In this document: in pieces, positions 1 through 9,320 of the stretch | How positions within the stretch are numbered: position 1 is the stretch's first letter | Layout of the letters: every line of letters starts with the position of its first letter | Assembly (NCBI RefSeq): GCF_000636015.1 | Contig: NZ_JFZJ01000029.1 | Span: 1-32,145, forward strand | Direction: 5' to 3' | Length of the DNA stretch: 32,145 bases | DNA from: Rhodomicrobium udaipurense JA643 | GTDB lineage: Bacteria; Pseudomonadota; Alphaproteobacteria; Rhizobiales; Rhodomicrobiaceae | Translations under genes and position numbers: made by a program | Notes under the pieces: model-generated | What the model was told of the DNA's origin: nothing | Databases searched by the model: none | The model's input: only the letters and a program-made list of their open reading frames with translations

Positions 1-29
1 TAGGTGTGCGAGAGAAGACAAATCAGAGA

Positions 30-582
30 TCAGCTTGATCCCAGCGAATCGAAAACGACTCTGTCATCTTCGGGAGATCCCGGCCAAATGACTATCCCTC
101 GGAGGTTCGATGGCCAAATGGCGACAACGGCTTTCTGGCGAAGGTGCCAAGGTGAGCGCCCACCACTGGTTTTCAGCCAAGCGCACACCGCCCTGACAGC
201 GTCTCGATCTTCTACGATGTTGACCGCTCGCCCCATCACATCGACACGACGACACGACGACACGACAAGCCTTCGTCGTCCGGATGCCGTCCAAGGGAAG
301 ATGGCCCGAAATCGCGGACCCATCTCGTCAAGTTCGGGAAATTCGCCTCACCGCTCTTTGCGAAAAATCTCCAGACGTCGAGATCCTTCACCCCGCTACA
401 GCCGTCGAGGTAATGCAGCGCCCCTCCTTGGCATAACACGATGAGAAACAAGCGACCCTTGAAATACGAGCCTATCGCCAAGCTTTAGCGTACCACTCGT
501 CGAATACGTCAACGCCAATATTGGCGAGCTTCTCCAAGTGTTCGTCGGCAATTGTTGCCAAAGAGCGATCCACGATCAGCAT
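30..582 (-). pseudogene. Frameshifted remnant of an uncharacterised ~180-residue protein
   Basis: Three pieces in different minus-strand frames join into one sensible protein. Piece one starts at ATG 582 after a GAGGGG-type ribosome site and runs to a stop near 473. Piece two (about 481-236) holds the motif QGGALHYLDG and then GVKDLDVWRFFA. Piece three (about 250-30) holds RRVDVMGRAVN and the tail QKAVVAIWP. The pattern (conserved aromatic core, GRRVD, then a C-terminal WP) resembles a widespread family of unknown function that I know only as hypothetical proteins. Two lesions are visible: an apparent one-base loss near 475, and three tandem copies of the 8-mer CGACACGA at 242-265, where two copies would restore the frame. 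No function is proposed. The call of a real but broken gene is fairly firm; the family identity is not. Confidence 0.6.
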
Positions 583-723
583 CACTCACAGCCCCCTCGA
601 TGACATGGCCCTTGTATAGATAGCCAGCCCATCTCAGGATGCATCCCGCTCCCGATTGAATCAATTATATGTAAGTTTTACATGCGCCGGGCTAAAGCCG
701 CGCCAAACATTTCTGAAGGCGTC

Positions 724-1467
724 TTAAATCGCGCGGTGAAGAACAAGAAACGTCGCGCCGCGCCCCTGCTTCCGCGCCTTCTCCTCGTAGCGGGTTACGG
801 GCCAATCCGGCATCGTGTCGCGGTTGTCGGTCGTGAAAACCCGCGCGATGTCAAAGGCGGGGTGTGAGCGCGCCGCTTCGATGGCAGCCTCGGCATAGTC
901 ATCGATATCGGAGGCAAATCGAAATTCGGCGCCTGGGCGCAGTAGCGGCGCGAGTTTATCGAGAAGGTGTGCTGAAAATAGCCGCCGTTCGCGGTGGCGC
1001 TTCTTGGGCCACGGGTCGGGAAACAGCATGAAGGCGCGCGAGAGACACTCGGGCGGCAGCCCCCGAAGCAAGGCGAGCACATCGTCGGCGTAAACACGAA
1101 CGCGTTCGGTAAGCTCGCGCGTGACGAGCGCATCCATCGCCGACACGACGCCGTTCAAGTAGGGCTCCGCGCCGATAACCCCGACACGCGGATTGTTGGC
1201 GACCTGCCAGACGAGATGCTCGCCGCCGCCGAACCCGATTTCTAGCCAGATATCCTGCACGCTGTCGGGAAAGAGCCGCTTCAGCGCCAAAGCATCCAGC
1301 GGCTGGCTGACATCGATCGAGCGGTTTTGCAGCCCTTCGACAAGCAACGCCGATTGCCGCAGAGAGAGCGTTCTACCCTTTCTGCGGCCAAATGATCTAG
1401 GCCATCTTTCCGGGAAATGCGCCGCGCCGCCGGTTTCCCCGCACGGCGCGTCATCAACTTTCGTCAC
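724..1467 (-). CDS. trmB: tRNA (guanine-N7-)-methyltransferase
   Basis: This enzyme uses S-adenosylmethionine to methylate N7 of guanosine 46 in the variable loop of tRNAs; it is cytoplasmic. The 247-residue protein has the family's SAM-binding motif LEIGFGGGEHL near residue 76, the signature FPDPWPKKRHRERR near residue 150, and the C-terminal TRYEEKA substrate motif. The length is normal for the family, with a short basic N-terminal extension typical of alphaproteobacteria. The start codon lies only two bases after the metK stop, so the two are almost certainly co-transcribed. This pairs a SAM-producing enzyme with a SAM-consuming one. The gene is intact. Confidence 0.95.
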   Translation of the reverse strand: MTKVDDAPCGETGGAAHFPERWPRSFGRRKGRTLSLRQSALLVEGLQNRSIDVSQPLDALALKRLFPDSVQDIWLEIGFGGGEHLVWQVANNPRVGVIGAEPYLNGVVSAMDALVTRELTERVRVYADDVLALLRGLPPECLSRAFMLFPDPWPKKRHRERRLFSAHLLDKLAPLLRPGAEFRFASDIDDYAEAAIEAARSHPAFDIARVFTTDNRDTMPDWPVTRYEEKARKQGRGATFLVLHRAI

Positions 1468-1469
1468 GC

Positions 1470-2639
1470 TCAGCTCAGCGCGTCTTTCAGCGCCTCAACG
1501 AGATCCAGCCGCTCCCATGAGAAGCCGCCGTCATCGGTCGGCGTGCGACCGAAGTGGCCGTAGCTCGCGGTCCGCTGATAAATCGGACGGCTGAGCTGCA
1601 GGCGCTCGCGGATGCCACGGGGGCTCAGGTCCACGATTTCGGCGATCACAGCCTCAAGCTTGCCTTCGTCCACGCTGCCCGTACCGTGAAGGTCAGTGTA
1701 GATGGACAGAGGCTTGGCGACGCCAATGGCGTAGGAAAGCTGCAACGTGCACTTGTCTGCGAGACCGGCCGCGACGACGTTCTTCGCGACGTAGCGCGCC
1801 GCGTAGGCAGCGGAACGGTCCACCTTCGTGGGGTCTTTGCCGGAGAACGCGCCGCCGCCATGCGGGGCAGCACCGCCGTAAGTATCCACGATGATCTTGC
1901 GACCGGTGAGGCCGGTATCGCCATCGGGTCCACCGATCACGAAGCGGCCCGTCGGGTTCACGTAGAATTCTTCCTTCGGGCACATCCAGCCCGCCGGAAG
2001 CACCTCGCTGACGATGTTGCCGACGATGTCGCGAATGCGTTCCTGGGTCGCGTCCTCGGCGTGCTGCGTGGAAACAACAACGGACGTTGCACGCACGGGC
2101 TTGCCGTTTTCATAGTACAGCGAAACCTGGCTCTTGGCATCGGGGCCAAGCTCAGGAAGCTGTCCAGACCGGCGCAGCTTCGAAATCTCGAACAAGATGC
2201 GGTGCGCGTAATAGATCGGCGCCGGCATGAAGCTTTCGGTTTCACGCGTGGCATAGCCAAACATGATGCCCTGGTCGCCGGCGCCTTCGTCCTTGTTGCC
2301 CGCCGCATCGACGCCTTGCGCAATGTCGGCCGACTGAGCATGAACGTAGGATACGATTTCGGCGTTCCGCCAATCGAAGCCTTCCTGCTCGTAGCCGATG
2401 TCGCGGATCACGTCGCGCGCCGTCTCGATCAGCTTCTCGCTGGTGACGGAAGACGGTCCTCGGACTTCGCCCGCGAGAACCACCCTGTTCGTGGTTGCGA
2501 GAGTCTCCAATGCCACCCGCGAGTGCGGATCGGCGGCGAGGTAAAGATCGACAATCGCGTCCGAGATCTGATCGCAGACCTTGTCAGGGTGCCCCTCGGA
2601 AACCGATTCGCTTGTGAAATGATAGCTATTGCGAGACAC
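1470..2639 (-). CDS. metK: S-adenosylmethionine synthetase
   Basis: MetK makes S-adenosylmethionine from methionine and ATP in the cytoplasm. The 389-residue protein carries the N-terminal ATP-site motif [12 protein letters not shown] (about residues 16-27), the signature [12 protein letters not shown] (about 121-132), and the glycine-rich loop [19 protein letters not shown] with its catalytic Lys and Asp (about 263-281). The start is GTG at 2639, preceded by GGAACGAGG. It lies 54 bases after the XRE regulator's stop codon, and that gap holds a perfect hairpin (2676-2694). Gene order regulator-metK-trmB with lnt upstream is a common alphaproteobacterial arrangement. No SAM riboswitch could be recognised in the short leader. 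Confidence 0.97.
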   Translation of the reverse strand: MSRNSYHFTSESVSEGHPDKVCDQISDAIVDLYLAADPHSRVALETLATTNRVVLAGEVRGPSSVTSEKLIETARDVIRDIGYEQEGFDWRNAEIVSYVHAQSADIAQGVDAAGNKDEGAGDQGIMFGYATRETESFMPAPIYYAHRILFEISKLRRSGQLPELGPDAKSQVSLYYENGKPVRATSVVVSTQHAEDATQERIRDIVGNIVSEVLPAGWMCPKEEFYVNPTGRFVIGGPDGDTGLTGRKIIVDTYGGAAPHGGGAFSGKDPTKVDRSAAYAARYVAKNVVAAGLADKCTLQLSYAIGVAKPLSIYTDLHGTGSVDEGKLEAVIAEIVDLSPRGIRERLQLSRPIYQRTASYGHFGRTPTDDGGFSWERLDLVEALKDALS

Positions 2640-2675
2640 TGCCTCGTTCCAATCCTTGCACGATTTGCCTGGAAT

Positions 2676-2694
2676 GCATGGCGGAGCGCCATGC
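2676..2694 (-). promoter_or_regulatory. Perfect hairpin in the metK leader
   Basis: On the minus strand GCATGGCG, a CTC loop, then CGCCATGC form an 8-bp perfect stem whose outer base overlaps the TAG stop of the XRE regulator. It sits about 36 bases before the metK GTG start. No run of T follows, so it is not an ordinary intrinsic terminator. It may be an RNA-processing or stability element that sets different levels for the regulator and metK. That role is inferred. Confidence 0.45.
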
Positions 2695-3218
2695 TAGCCG
2701 AGATCGTTCGCAATTCCCGGCTGGCTTTCCTTAGCCTCAGGCTTTTCCTCTGACAAGGCCCTTACGAGATCTATGACGCGCCGCCGCACCTTCGGATCCT
2801 GTATCTTGGCAAATGCCTTGTTGAGTTCGAGACCTTCACGGGAATTGAGAAAATCGAGAAGAAATCCCTCTTGCTCCGGCTCGTGGAGGCCGTGACTTGC
2901 ACTCGACGGGGCGCTGTGAGCAAAAGCGTCTTCGAAGAAATAGCCGACCGGCACTTCCAGAATTTTCGAGAGCTGGAAGAGGCGACTTGCGCCGATCCGG
3001 TTGGTACCCTTTTCGTATTTCTGAATTTGCTGGAATGTGAGGTTCATTTTCTCACCCAGCTTTTCCTGGCTCATGCCGATGATCATGCGACGATATCGCA
3101 CGCGGCTGCCGACATGAATATCCACCGGATTCGGCTTGCGCCCCGCGGTTTCATATATCTCGTCGCTATCGGCCAATATCGAAACCGATGATTCGACCAT
3201 GCCCATATTCCGCCCCAT
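2694..3218 (-). CDS. XRE-family transcriptional regulator (PraR/PhrR-like)
   Basis: This is a 174-residue DNA-binding protein with a Cro/C1-type helix-turn-helix at about residues 32-92. The recognition segment GMSQEKLGEKMNLTFQQIQK is followed by YEKGTNRIGASRL and a VPVGYFFE strand. This variant (TFQQIQKYEKG) is typical of the alphaproteobacterial PraR/PhrR group, whose studied members control attachment, quorum sensing or stress genes. The C-terminal third (about 115-174) is polar and probably holds a helical dimerisation segment. Three in-frame ATG codons lie at the start; the first follows GGAGAG closely. It is the promoter-proximal gene of the metK-trmB run. The exact regulon cannot be read from this window. 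Confidence 0.88.
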   Translation of the reverse strand: MGRNMGMVESSVSILADSDEIYETAGRKPNPVDIHVGSRVRYRRMIIGMSQEKLGEKMNLTFQQIQKYEKGTNRIGASRLFQLSKILEVPVGYFFEDAFAHSAPSSASHGLHEPEQEGFLLDFLNSREGLELNKAFAKIQDPKVRRRVIDLVRALSEEKPEAKESQPGIANDLG

Positions 3219-3402
3219 CTCTCTCCGCCATCTTTAAGTTGTACGCACTCAGCCGTATGACTATTCCCACTACCTAAAAGTTGTAGTTATGCGTGAACGA
3301 GCCGTCAAGCTTCTTCTTATCTGCTTATGAACCGTTCCGAGACATCGCCAAAACGTTTTTCTCGTAAACGCAAGATTCGCCAACCAGTTTGGGAATTAAG
3401 AA
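3219..3402 (-). promoter_or_regulatory. Upstream region of the XRE-metK-trmB run with a repeated AAGTTGTA motif
   Basis: This AT-richer stretch separates the regulator from lnt. The plus-strand octamer AAGTTGTA occurs at 3236-3243 and 3278-3285, 42 bases (about four helical turns) apart. This could be a pair of half-sites for autoregulation, but eight bases is short and chance cannot be excluded. Confidence 0.25.
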
Positions 3403-5046
3403 TCATCCGACCTTTGCGAGCGCAACCATAGCCAGATAAAATTGAAGCGTGAAGAAAAATAACGCAATAAAGGACTGCATCCTCAGTTTTTGATAGAAGG
3501 TTATTGGCAATGCATGAGGCAAGCTGTGGTCAATTGTCCCAGCTTTACCCAAATCTATTTTGTCCAAAATGCGGCCAAAAGGGTCAATGATTGCCGAAAT
3601 TCCGGTATTGGCTGCCCTGACGACCGGCAAGCCTTCTTCCACGGCTCGAATGCGTGCTAAATGAAGGTGTTGATATGGTCCGGTGGACTGTCCAAACCAT
3701 GCATCGTTGGTGACATTGACCAGCCATTCCGGCCTTTTTGGCAGACTTCCCGTTCTTCCGGGAAAGATAATCTCGTAGCAAATCAGCGGGAGAAAAGGCC
3801 CCGTCTGTGGGGTCTCGATCGGCCGCGCTGGCCCCGCCCCCGCCTCAAAACCGTCCAACCTGTGGGAAAAAGCGGAAAAACCTGCCTTCATCATAACGTC
3901 TCTGAAGGGCACATACTCGCCGAACGGGACGAGATGAATCTTGTCGTAGACGGCCTTGAGTTCGGCCCCTTTCCCCAACAAAAATAAGCTGTTGAAAGCT
4001 CTGTCGAAGCGGTGGCGGCCGTCCGGGTCGAGGCTCCCCTCCGCGCGCTCGGCGCCGATTATCAGGGATGTTCCGCCCGGAATGAGCGCCGCAAGCGCAT
4101 CCCGCACCTCGTCGCTGTAAATCTGATCATTGAAGGCGAACAGCACCGGCACGGAAGATTCGGGCCAGACGACATGCGTGAAAGCGGAGATGTCTTCTCC
4201 AGATGTACCGCTGCGGCTCAACTGGAGCGCGCGGTCGAAGATCCATCGGCGATTTTCCGGCTTCCACTTCTCTTGTTGCGGAATATTTGGCTGAACGATG
4301 CGGATACGAACGCCGGGGACATCGCCGACAGTTTGCTCAAGCCTTTGCGCACCCACCGCGTAGAATGCCGCGAGCGTCAAGGCGGCGACCACGGCGGGAG
4401 CGGGAAGCCTGTTGAAGCGAGCCGCCGGTGCCGCGATCAAAGCGGCAGGCGCTGAGAAGATGAAAAGCGCGGCGAGCGTCAGACCGTACACGCCGATATA
4501 GGCCGCCATCTGCATCGGCGCTTCGTCGGCGGCAAGCGCCTCGCCGAACAGGTTCCATGGAAAGCCGGTGAAAAAGTACCCGCGCGCAGCCTCCGCGCAG
4601 AAAAATGCGAAGACAAATCCGATGATACGCGCATAGCCACGCCGCCACATCGCCGCTGCGAGCACCGCCGCGACCGCGTAGAACAGGCCGAGCGCGGCGC
4701 AAAGCCCGGCCACGGCGAACGGCATAAGGATCGCGTAGCGTTGCGCGTCGACGTAGAACGCGAAGCCGATCCAGTAGATCCCGGCGAGGAAGTAGCCGAA
4801 GCCGAAGGCCCAGCCGAGCAACGCGGCGCTCTTGAGACGCTTCACGTAATTGTCAAGAAGCGTCGGCTCGTCATCGCGGATCGCGACAGCATCGAGCGCC
4901 CAGATCATCAGCGGAAAGGTCAGGAACAACACCGGCCAAAGGTGAAACGGCGCCATGGCAAGCACTGACAACGCGCCCGCGAGAAAGGCGGTCAATACCA
5001 GTTTCCCGGTCTTGAGACCGGCCATGGTCGTCGGCAGGAAATCCAT
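3403..5046 (-). CDS. lnt: Apolipoprotein N-acyltransferase
   Basis: Lnt transfers an acyl chain from phospholipid to the N-terminal cysteine of lipoproteins, the last step of lipoprotein maturation, in the inner membrane. The 547-residue protein has several hydrophobic segments in its first 240 residues, followed by a periplasmic nitrilase-like domain. The Glu-Lys-Cys triad is visible: Glu296 in VVWPESSVP, Lys369 in YDKIHLVPFGEY, and Cys423 in PLICYEIIFPG. A final hydrophobic helix lies near residues 525-545. It is transcribed in the same direction as the XRE regulator, 184 bases upstream of it, so it may contribute read-through but probably has its own transcript. The gene is intact. Confidence 0.96.
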   Translation of the reverse strand: MDFLPTTMAGLKTGKLVLTAFLAGALSVLAMAPFHLWPVLFLTFPLMIWALDAVAIRDDEPTLLDNYVKRLKSAALLGWAFGFGYFLAGIYWIGFAFYVDAQRYAILMPFAVAGLCAALGLFYAVAAVLAAAMWRRGYARIIGFVFAFFCAEAARGYFFTGFPWNLFGEALAADEAPMQMAAYIGVYGLTLAALFIFSAPAALIAAPAARFNRLPAPAVVAALTLAAFYAVGAQRLEQTVGDVPGVRIRIVQPNIPQQEKWKPENRRWIFDRALQLSRSGTSGEDISAFTHVVWPESSVPVLFAFNDQIYSDEVRDALAALIPGGTSLIIGAERAEGSLDPDGRHRFDRAFNSLFLLGKGAELKAVYDKIHLVPFGEYVPFRDVMMKAGFSAFSHRLDGFEAGAGPARPIETPQTGPFLPLICYEIIFPGRTGSLPKRPEWLVNVTNDAWFGQSTGPYQHLHLARIRAVEEGLPVVRAANTGISAIIDPFGRILDKIDLGKAGTIDHSLPHALPITFYQKLRMQSFIALFFFTLQFYLAMVALAKVG

Positions 5047-5498
5047 GAAGAGCCTTGGTAGGAGGATCGGGCCAGAGCCGAAACGTTAAGTGCCTGCGAA
5101 TAGCGAGACTTTTCGCTGCTGACGAGATGAATCGTGACAATGCGGCTGCAAGGTTGGGGAAAGGTGGGTACTTTCAGGCCCTTCCACCAAGCCAACCTGT
5201 TGAAAAAACGTCGCCGTTGCAGTGGATTTTACATCTCCCGGCGTTGGCACCGTCATCGAATGCAAAATTAAAAAATACATTAGAATCAATCGGTTGCCAG
5301 GCACTCTCGCAGCGTATTCATTATGCTTGAGAGCGTTCAGCAATGTGTACCAAAATTTGCGCCAGAGCATTAGCACATCGAAAGGCCGGGCGGCGGCGCG
5401 CCCGGCCTGAATTAGATCGGCTCTGCGTCAAATCGAGTGCGAGCCAACGCAAGGAAGCCCATCGACCACCGCGCCTCACTTGCGGCACGACGTTGTAA
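5047..5498. other. Intergenic region upstream of lnt
   Basis: This 452-base stretch has no convincing gene. Short open frames here lack ribosome sites and recognisable content. It should hold the lnt promoter and, at 5383-5408, a strong hairpin that probably terminates the gene starting at 6332. Apart from this I see nothing. Confidence 0.5.
5383..5408 (-). terminator. Probable terminator after the 5499-6332 gene
   Basis: A perfect 10-bp stem, AGGCCGGGCG pairing with CGCCCGGCCT around a 6-base loop. On the minus strand it is followed by only a short TTTC, so the U-tract is weak. It lies about 90 bases beyond the stop at 5499. Confidence 0.5.
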
Positions 5499-6332
5499 TC
5501 AGCGGATTTTCACAAGATCGAATTGCGAATAGCAATTGCGGCTTGGCAGGTTGTCATGCCCGGTGAGAGCGTCGGCGAAGGCTTCCGTCAGGTTCACACC
5601 GTCTGCCCTTGCGCGCACGCTCGCGAGGAGAACCGGCCGCTCATAGCTCGAGTCCGCGTCCTGTTGCGCCTTGCAGGCGTCCCTGTCGTATTGTCCGAGA
5701 GTGAGCGTCCAAAGCGGGATCGAAGCGTCCGACACCTTGGAAATCCATCCTGCGACCGTCTGAGCACGGGCAAGCGCGCGCGCTTCTTCCGCCTCGCGGT
5801 CGCCCTCGCGTGAGGCCAAACCGACGGCGATAAGGTCGAGTGCGCTGGCAAACGACTCCTTGACCTTCGGCGTGATGATCCGGTCGGCCGTTTCCTCTTC
5901 GGGGATGACCGTATCATTGGAAACGACTTCGGTCGTGCTTCCCTTCACCCAGGTATAATCGTTGGTGACAATGATATAATCGAACGATGCCGTGCGGCCT
6001 TCTGCGTCCTTGCCGTCAATGCGGAAGAAATAGGCATTCTCGACCTTTTCCTTGGGCGCATGCTTCTCGGCGACGGGCTGCGGAGCAACGACTACCGGCT
6101 GCGGAGCAGCCACCACAGGCTGAGGCGCGGGCGTGGCCTCGACATTTTTGGCTGCCCGGTCGGCGTAAAGGATCGCGCCTTCGACCAGCGCCGCGAGAAA
6201 AAGCAGAACCGCGAGGATCCAGAGCCAGATTCCGCCGCGACGCTTCTTTTCTTCGTCAGGTTTCTTCCCATCTCCCGCGAAAGGAGGCTGCGCCGAATTC
6301 GAATTAACGTCTTTTGCAAGAATATCGGTCAT
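5499..6332 (-). CDS. Uncharacterised single-pass membrane protein with proline-rich linker
   Basis: I do not recognise this protein. The start at ATG 6332 is chosen because AAAGGGGA lies eight bases upstream; an open frame extends further but without a ribosome site. The 277-residue product has a charged cytoplasmic N-terminus with KKRRGG, one membrane helix at about residues 35-57, and a Pro/Val-rich linker at about 64-90 in which APQPVV recurs. A soluble, presumably periplasmic, domain follows, with two cysteines near the C-terminus (CKAQQ, NCYSQ) that could pair. It is monocistronic and divergent from groES. It could be an envelope-stress or assembly protein, but nothing in the sequence proves this. 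Confidence 0.75.
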   Translation of the reverse strand: MTDILAKDVNSNSAQPPFAGDGKKPDEEKKRRGGIWLWILAVLLFLAALVEGAILYADRAAKNVEATPAPQPVVAAPQPVVVAPQPVAEKHAPKEKVENAYFFRIDGKDAEGRTASFDYIIVTNDYTWVKGSTTEVVSNDTVIPEEETADRIITPKVKESFASALDLIAVGLASREGDREAEEARALARAQTVAGWISKVSDASIPLWTLTLGQYDRDACKAQQDADSSYERPVLLASVRARADGVNLTEAFADALTGHDNLPSRNCYSQFDLVKIR

Positions 6333-6475
6333 TGAAATGGTCCCCTTTAAACTCGGGACATTCGCCCCGGGCGCGCCGCAGTGTGGCATGCCACATCGGA
6401 TGCACCGCTATTATGACGAGATTTCGTCAAATCCGCTTCATCATCCTAGACTTTTGCTAAAGCCCCCGCTCCAAA

Positions 6476-6502
6476 TTAGCACTCGCCACTTGACAGTGCT
6501 AA
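6476..6502 (+). promoter_or_regulatory. CIRCE operator for the HrcA repressor
   Basis: TTAGCACTC, a nine-base spacer, then CAGTGCTAA. This matches the CIRCE inverted repeat (TTAGCACTC-N9-GAGTGCTAA) with one mismatch. CIRCE binds HrcA and represses groESL outside heat stress. It lies about 95 bases before groES. Confidence 0.9.
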
Positions 6503-6518
6503 CAGTTCCAGACTATCT
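6489..6518 (+). promoter_or_regulatory. Probable groESL promoter overlapping CIRCE
   Basis: CTTGACA at 6489-6495 and CTATCT at 6513-6518 give -35 and -10 boxes with about 17-18 bases between them. The -35 box lies inside the CIRCE spacer, so HrcA would block polymerase directly. Start-site mapping is not available here. Confidence 0.55.
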
Positions 6519-6597
6519 CAGCGGCAGGGTAAACGCGAGCTCATATGCCGCACCCACACATTTTACGATCCAGATTTGTCGTCTGAGGAGGATACAC

Positions 6598-6927
6598 ATG
6601 TCAGTGAAGTTCCGGCCCCTGCATGACCGCGTCGTCGTGCGCCGTCTCGAAGAAGAAGAGCGCACCAAGGGCGGCATCATTATTCCGGACACGGCTAAGG
6701 AAAAGCCTCAGCAGGGCGAAGTGATCGCCGTTGGCCCCGGCGCCCGTAACGAAGAAGGCAAGCTCGTTGCCCTCGACGTGAAGGAAGGCGACCGCGTTCT
6801 CTTCGGCAAATGGTCCGGCACCGAAGTCAAGATCGACGGCGAAGACCTTCTGATCATGAAAGAGAGCGACATCCTCGGCATTCTCGAAGGTCACGAAGGC
6901 GGCGGCAAGAAGAAGAAAGCCGCGTAG
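6598..6927 (+). CDS. groES: Co-chaperonin GroES
   Basis: GroES caps the GroEL barrel so that bound proteins fold in a closed chamber in the cytoplasm. The 109-residue product begins [16 protein letters not shown] and has the mobile loop at [17 protein letters not shown] and the C-terminal core ending in [14 protein letters not shown] Gly/Lys-rich tail (GGGKKKKAA) is an extension beyond the usual ~95 residues. The start at 6598 is set by GAGGAGG just upstream; an open frame running further upstream is not coding because it crosses the CIRCE operator and promoter. groEL follows after 54 bases in the same operon. Confidence 0.97.
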   Translation: MSVKFRPLHDRVVVRRLEEEERTKGGIIIPDTAKEKPQQGEVIAVGPGARNEEGKLVALDVKEGDRVLFGKWSGTEVKIDGEDLLIMKESDILGILEGHEGGGKKKKAA

Positions 6928-6978
6928 TAGCCCGAGACTATCCCTTTCAAAGTTTCACTCTCATTTAAGGAGTCATGA

Positions 6979-8610
<1,632 letters not shown>

Positions 8611-8639
8611 GTCCACGCCAGAGCGATTGAAACACGGGG

Positions 8640-8666
8640 CCCGCGGCGCAAGTCGCGGGTTTTTTT
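8640..8666 (+). terminator. Intrinsic terminator of groESL
   Basis: An 8-bp stem (CCCGCGGC with GTCGCGGG, one G-T pair) is closed by a GCAA tetraloop and followed directly by seven T residues. It starts 29 bases after the groEL stop. Confidence 0.93.
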
Positions 8667-8841
8667 ATAATTCTTGCGTATCCGTTGTGTTTTGCGCATT
8701 GCCTGGAAGGCAAGAAAAGCCCGCAGAACCAGCATGGAAAACAAAGATCGAAGAAATATCACCTGATCGTTAGATCCAATTCCCGAGAGCGAAGAATCAT
8801 AAGCAGCCGCGAAGTGTCTCCAGTAGCTGTGCGAGGTACCT

Positions 8842-9147
8842 GTGTCATTGGAAGGCAGTTCGCCGCCTAGGGAATTCTGGCAGGAAAAGTTCGACAGCAA
8901 CGTCAACTGCGGCACCTGCTTCTCCGCCGACGCAACCGAGATTCAGATCTTCTGCGGCATGAGCCGCAGCATGCCGGTCCTTGTCATCGTCTACAACGGG
9001 CGGGGCATGGCGGAGGCCGAGGTGATTGCGGCCGTGCGCCAGGGGCGACCGATCCACGGAAAAAGCGCGGGTCGAAGGATCTCGGAGGCTTCGGCCTCGG
9101 GCTCAAGACTGCGTCCTTCCCGCATGCCGCCGGCAGGAGGGCGCCGA
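8842..9147 (+). pseudogene. Remnant of a histidine-kinase-like ATPase domain protein
   Basis: One frame gives ADATEIQIFCG followed by LVIVYNGRGMAEAEVIAAVR. About 25 bases later another plus-strand frame gives DLGGFGLGLKTASF. Together these are the N-box, the DxGxGM motif and the GLGL motif of a GHKL (HATPase_c) domain. The invariant Asp of DNGRGM is Tyr here, the two halves are out of frame, and the rest of the protein is missing. It follows directly after the groEL terminator and marks the left side of the accessory region. Homologues are often found in restriction or defence-type loci, but nothing functional remains. Confidence 0.6.
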
Positions 9148-9320
9148 GCGGGCGAACACGAATGGCTGAGGCTGGAGAATGGTGGCTTACCGCCGAGACC
9201 ATCTGCGCGCCCTGGCCCACGGGTTGAGGTCGCCGACAGGGGATCGCATCATTGAATCGAGTCGGAACTATTGCCCACGCCCGTCGCTGCTTCAAGCGTG
9301 CAATCGGCGGCGTTCGGCGT

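Noticed and set aside
669..683. ATGTAA-GTT-TTACAT palindrome as a trmB terminator
   Set aside because: The stem is AT-only and weak with no T-run, and it lies about 40 bases beyond the stop; not enough to call.
2640..2693. SAM riboswitch before metK
   Set aside because: The leader is only 54 bases and shows a single hairpin; no SAM-II or SAM/SAH-type pseudoknot could be recognised.
1554..2753. A 399-codon open frame opposite metK
   Set aside because: It runs across metK, its leader and the regulator's end; no domain is seen, while metK on the other strand is certain.
6337..6597. N-terminal extension of groES to 196 residues
   Set aside because: It would cross the CIRCE operator and promoter; the strong ribosome site and conserved start are at 6598.
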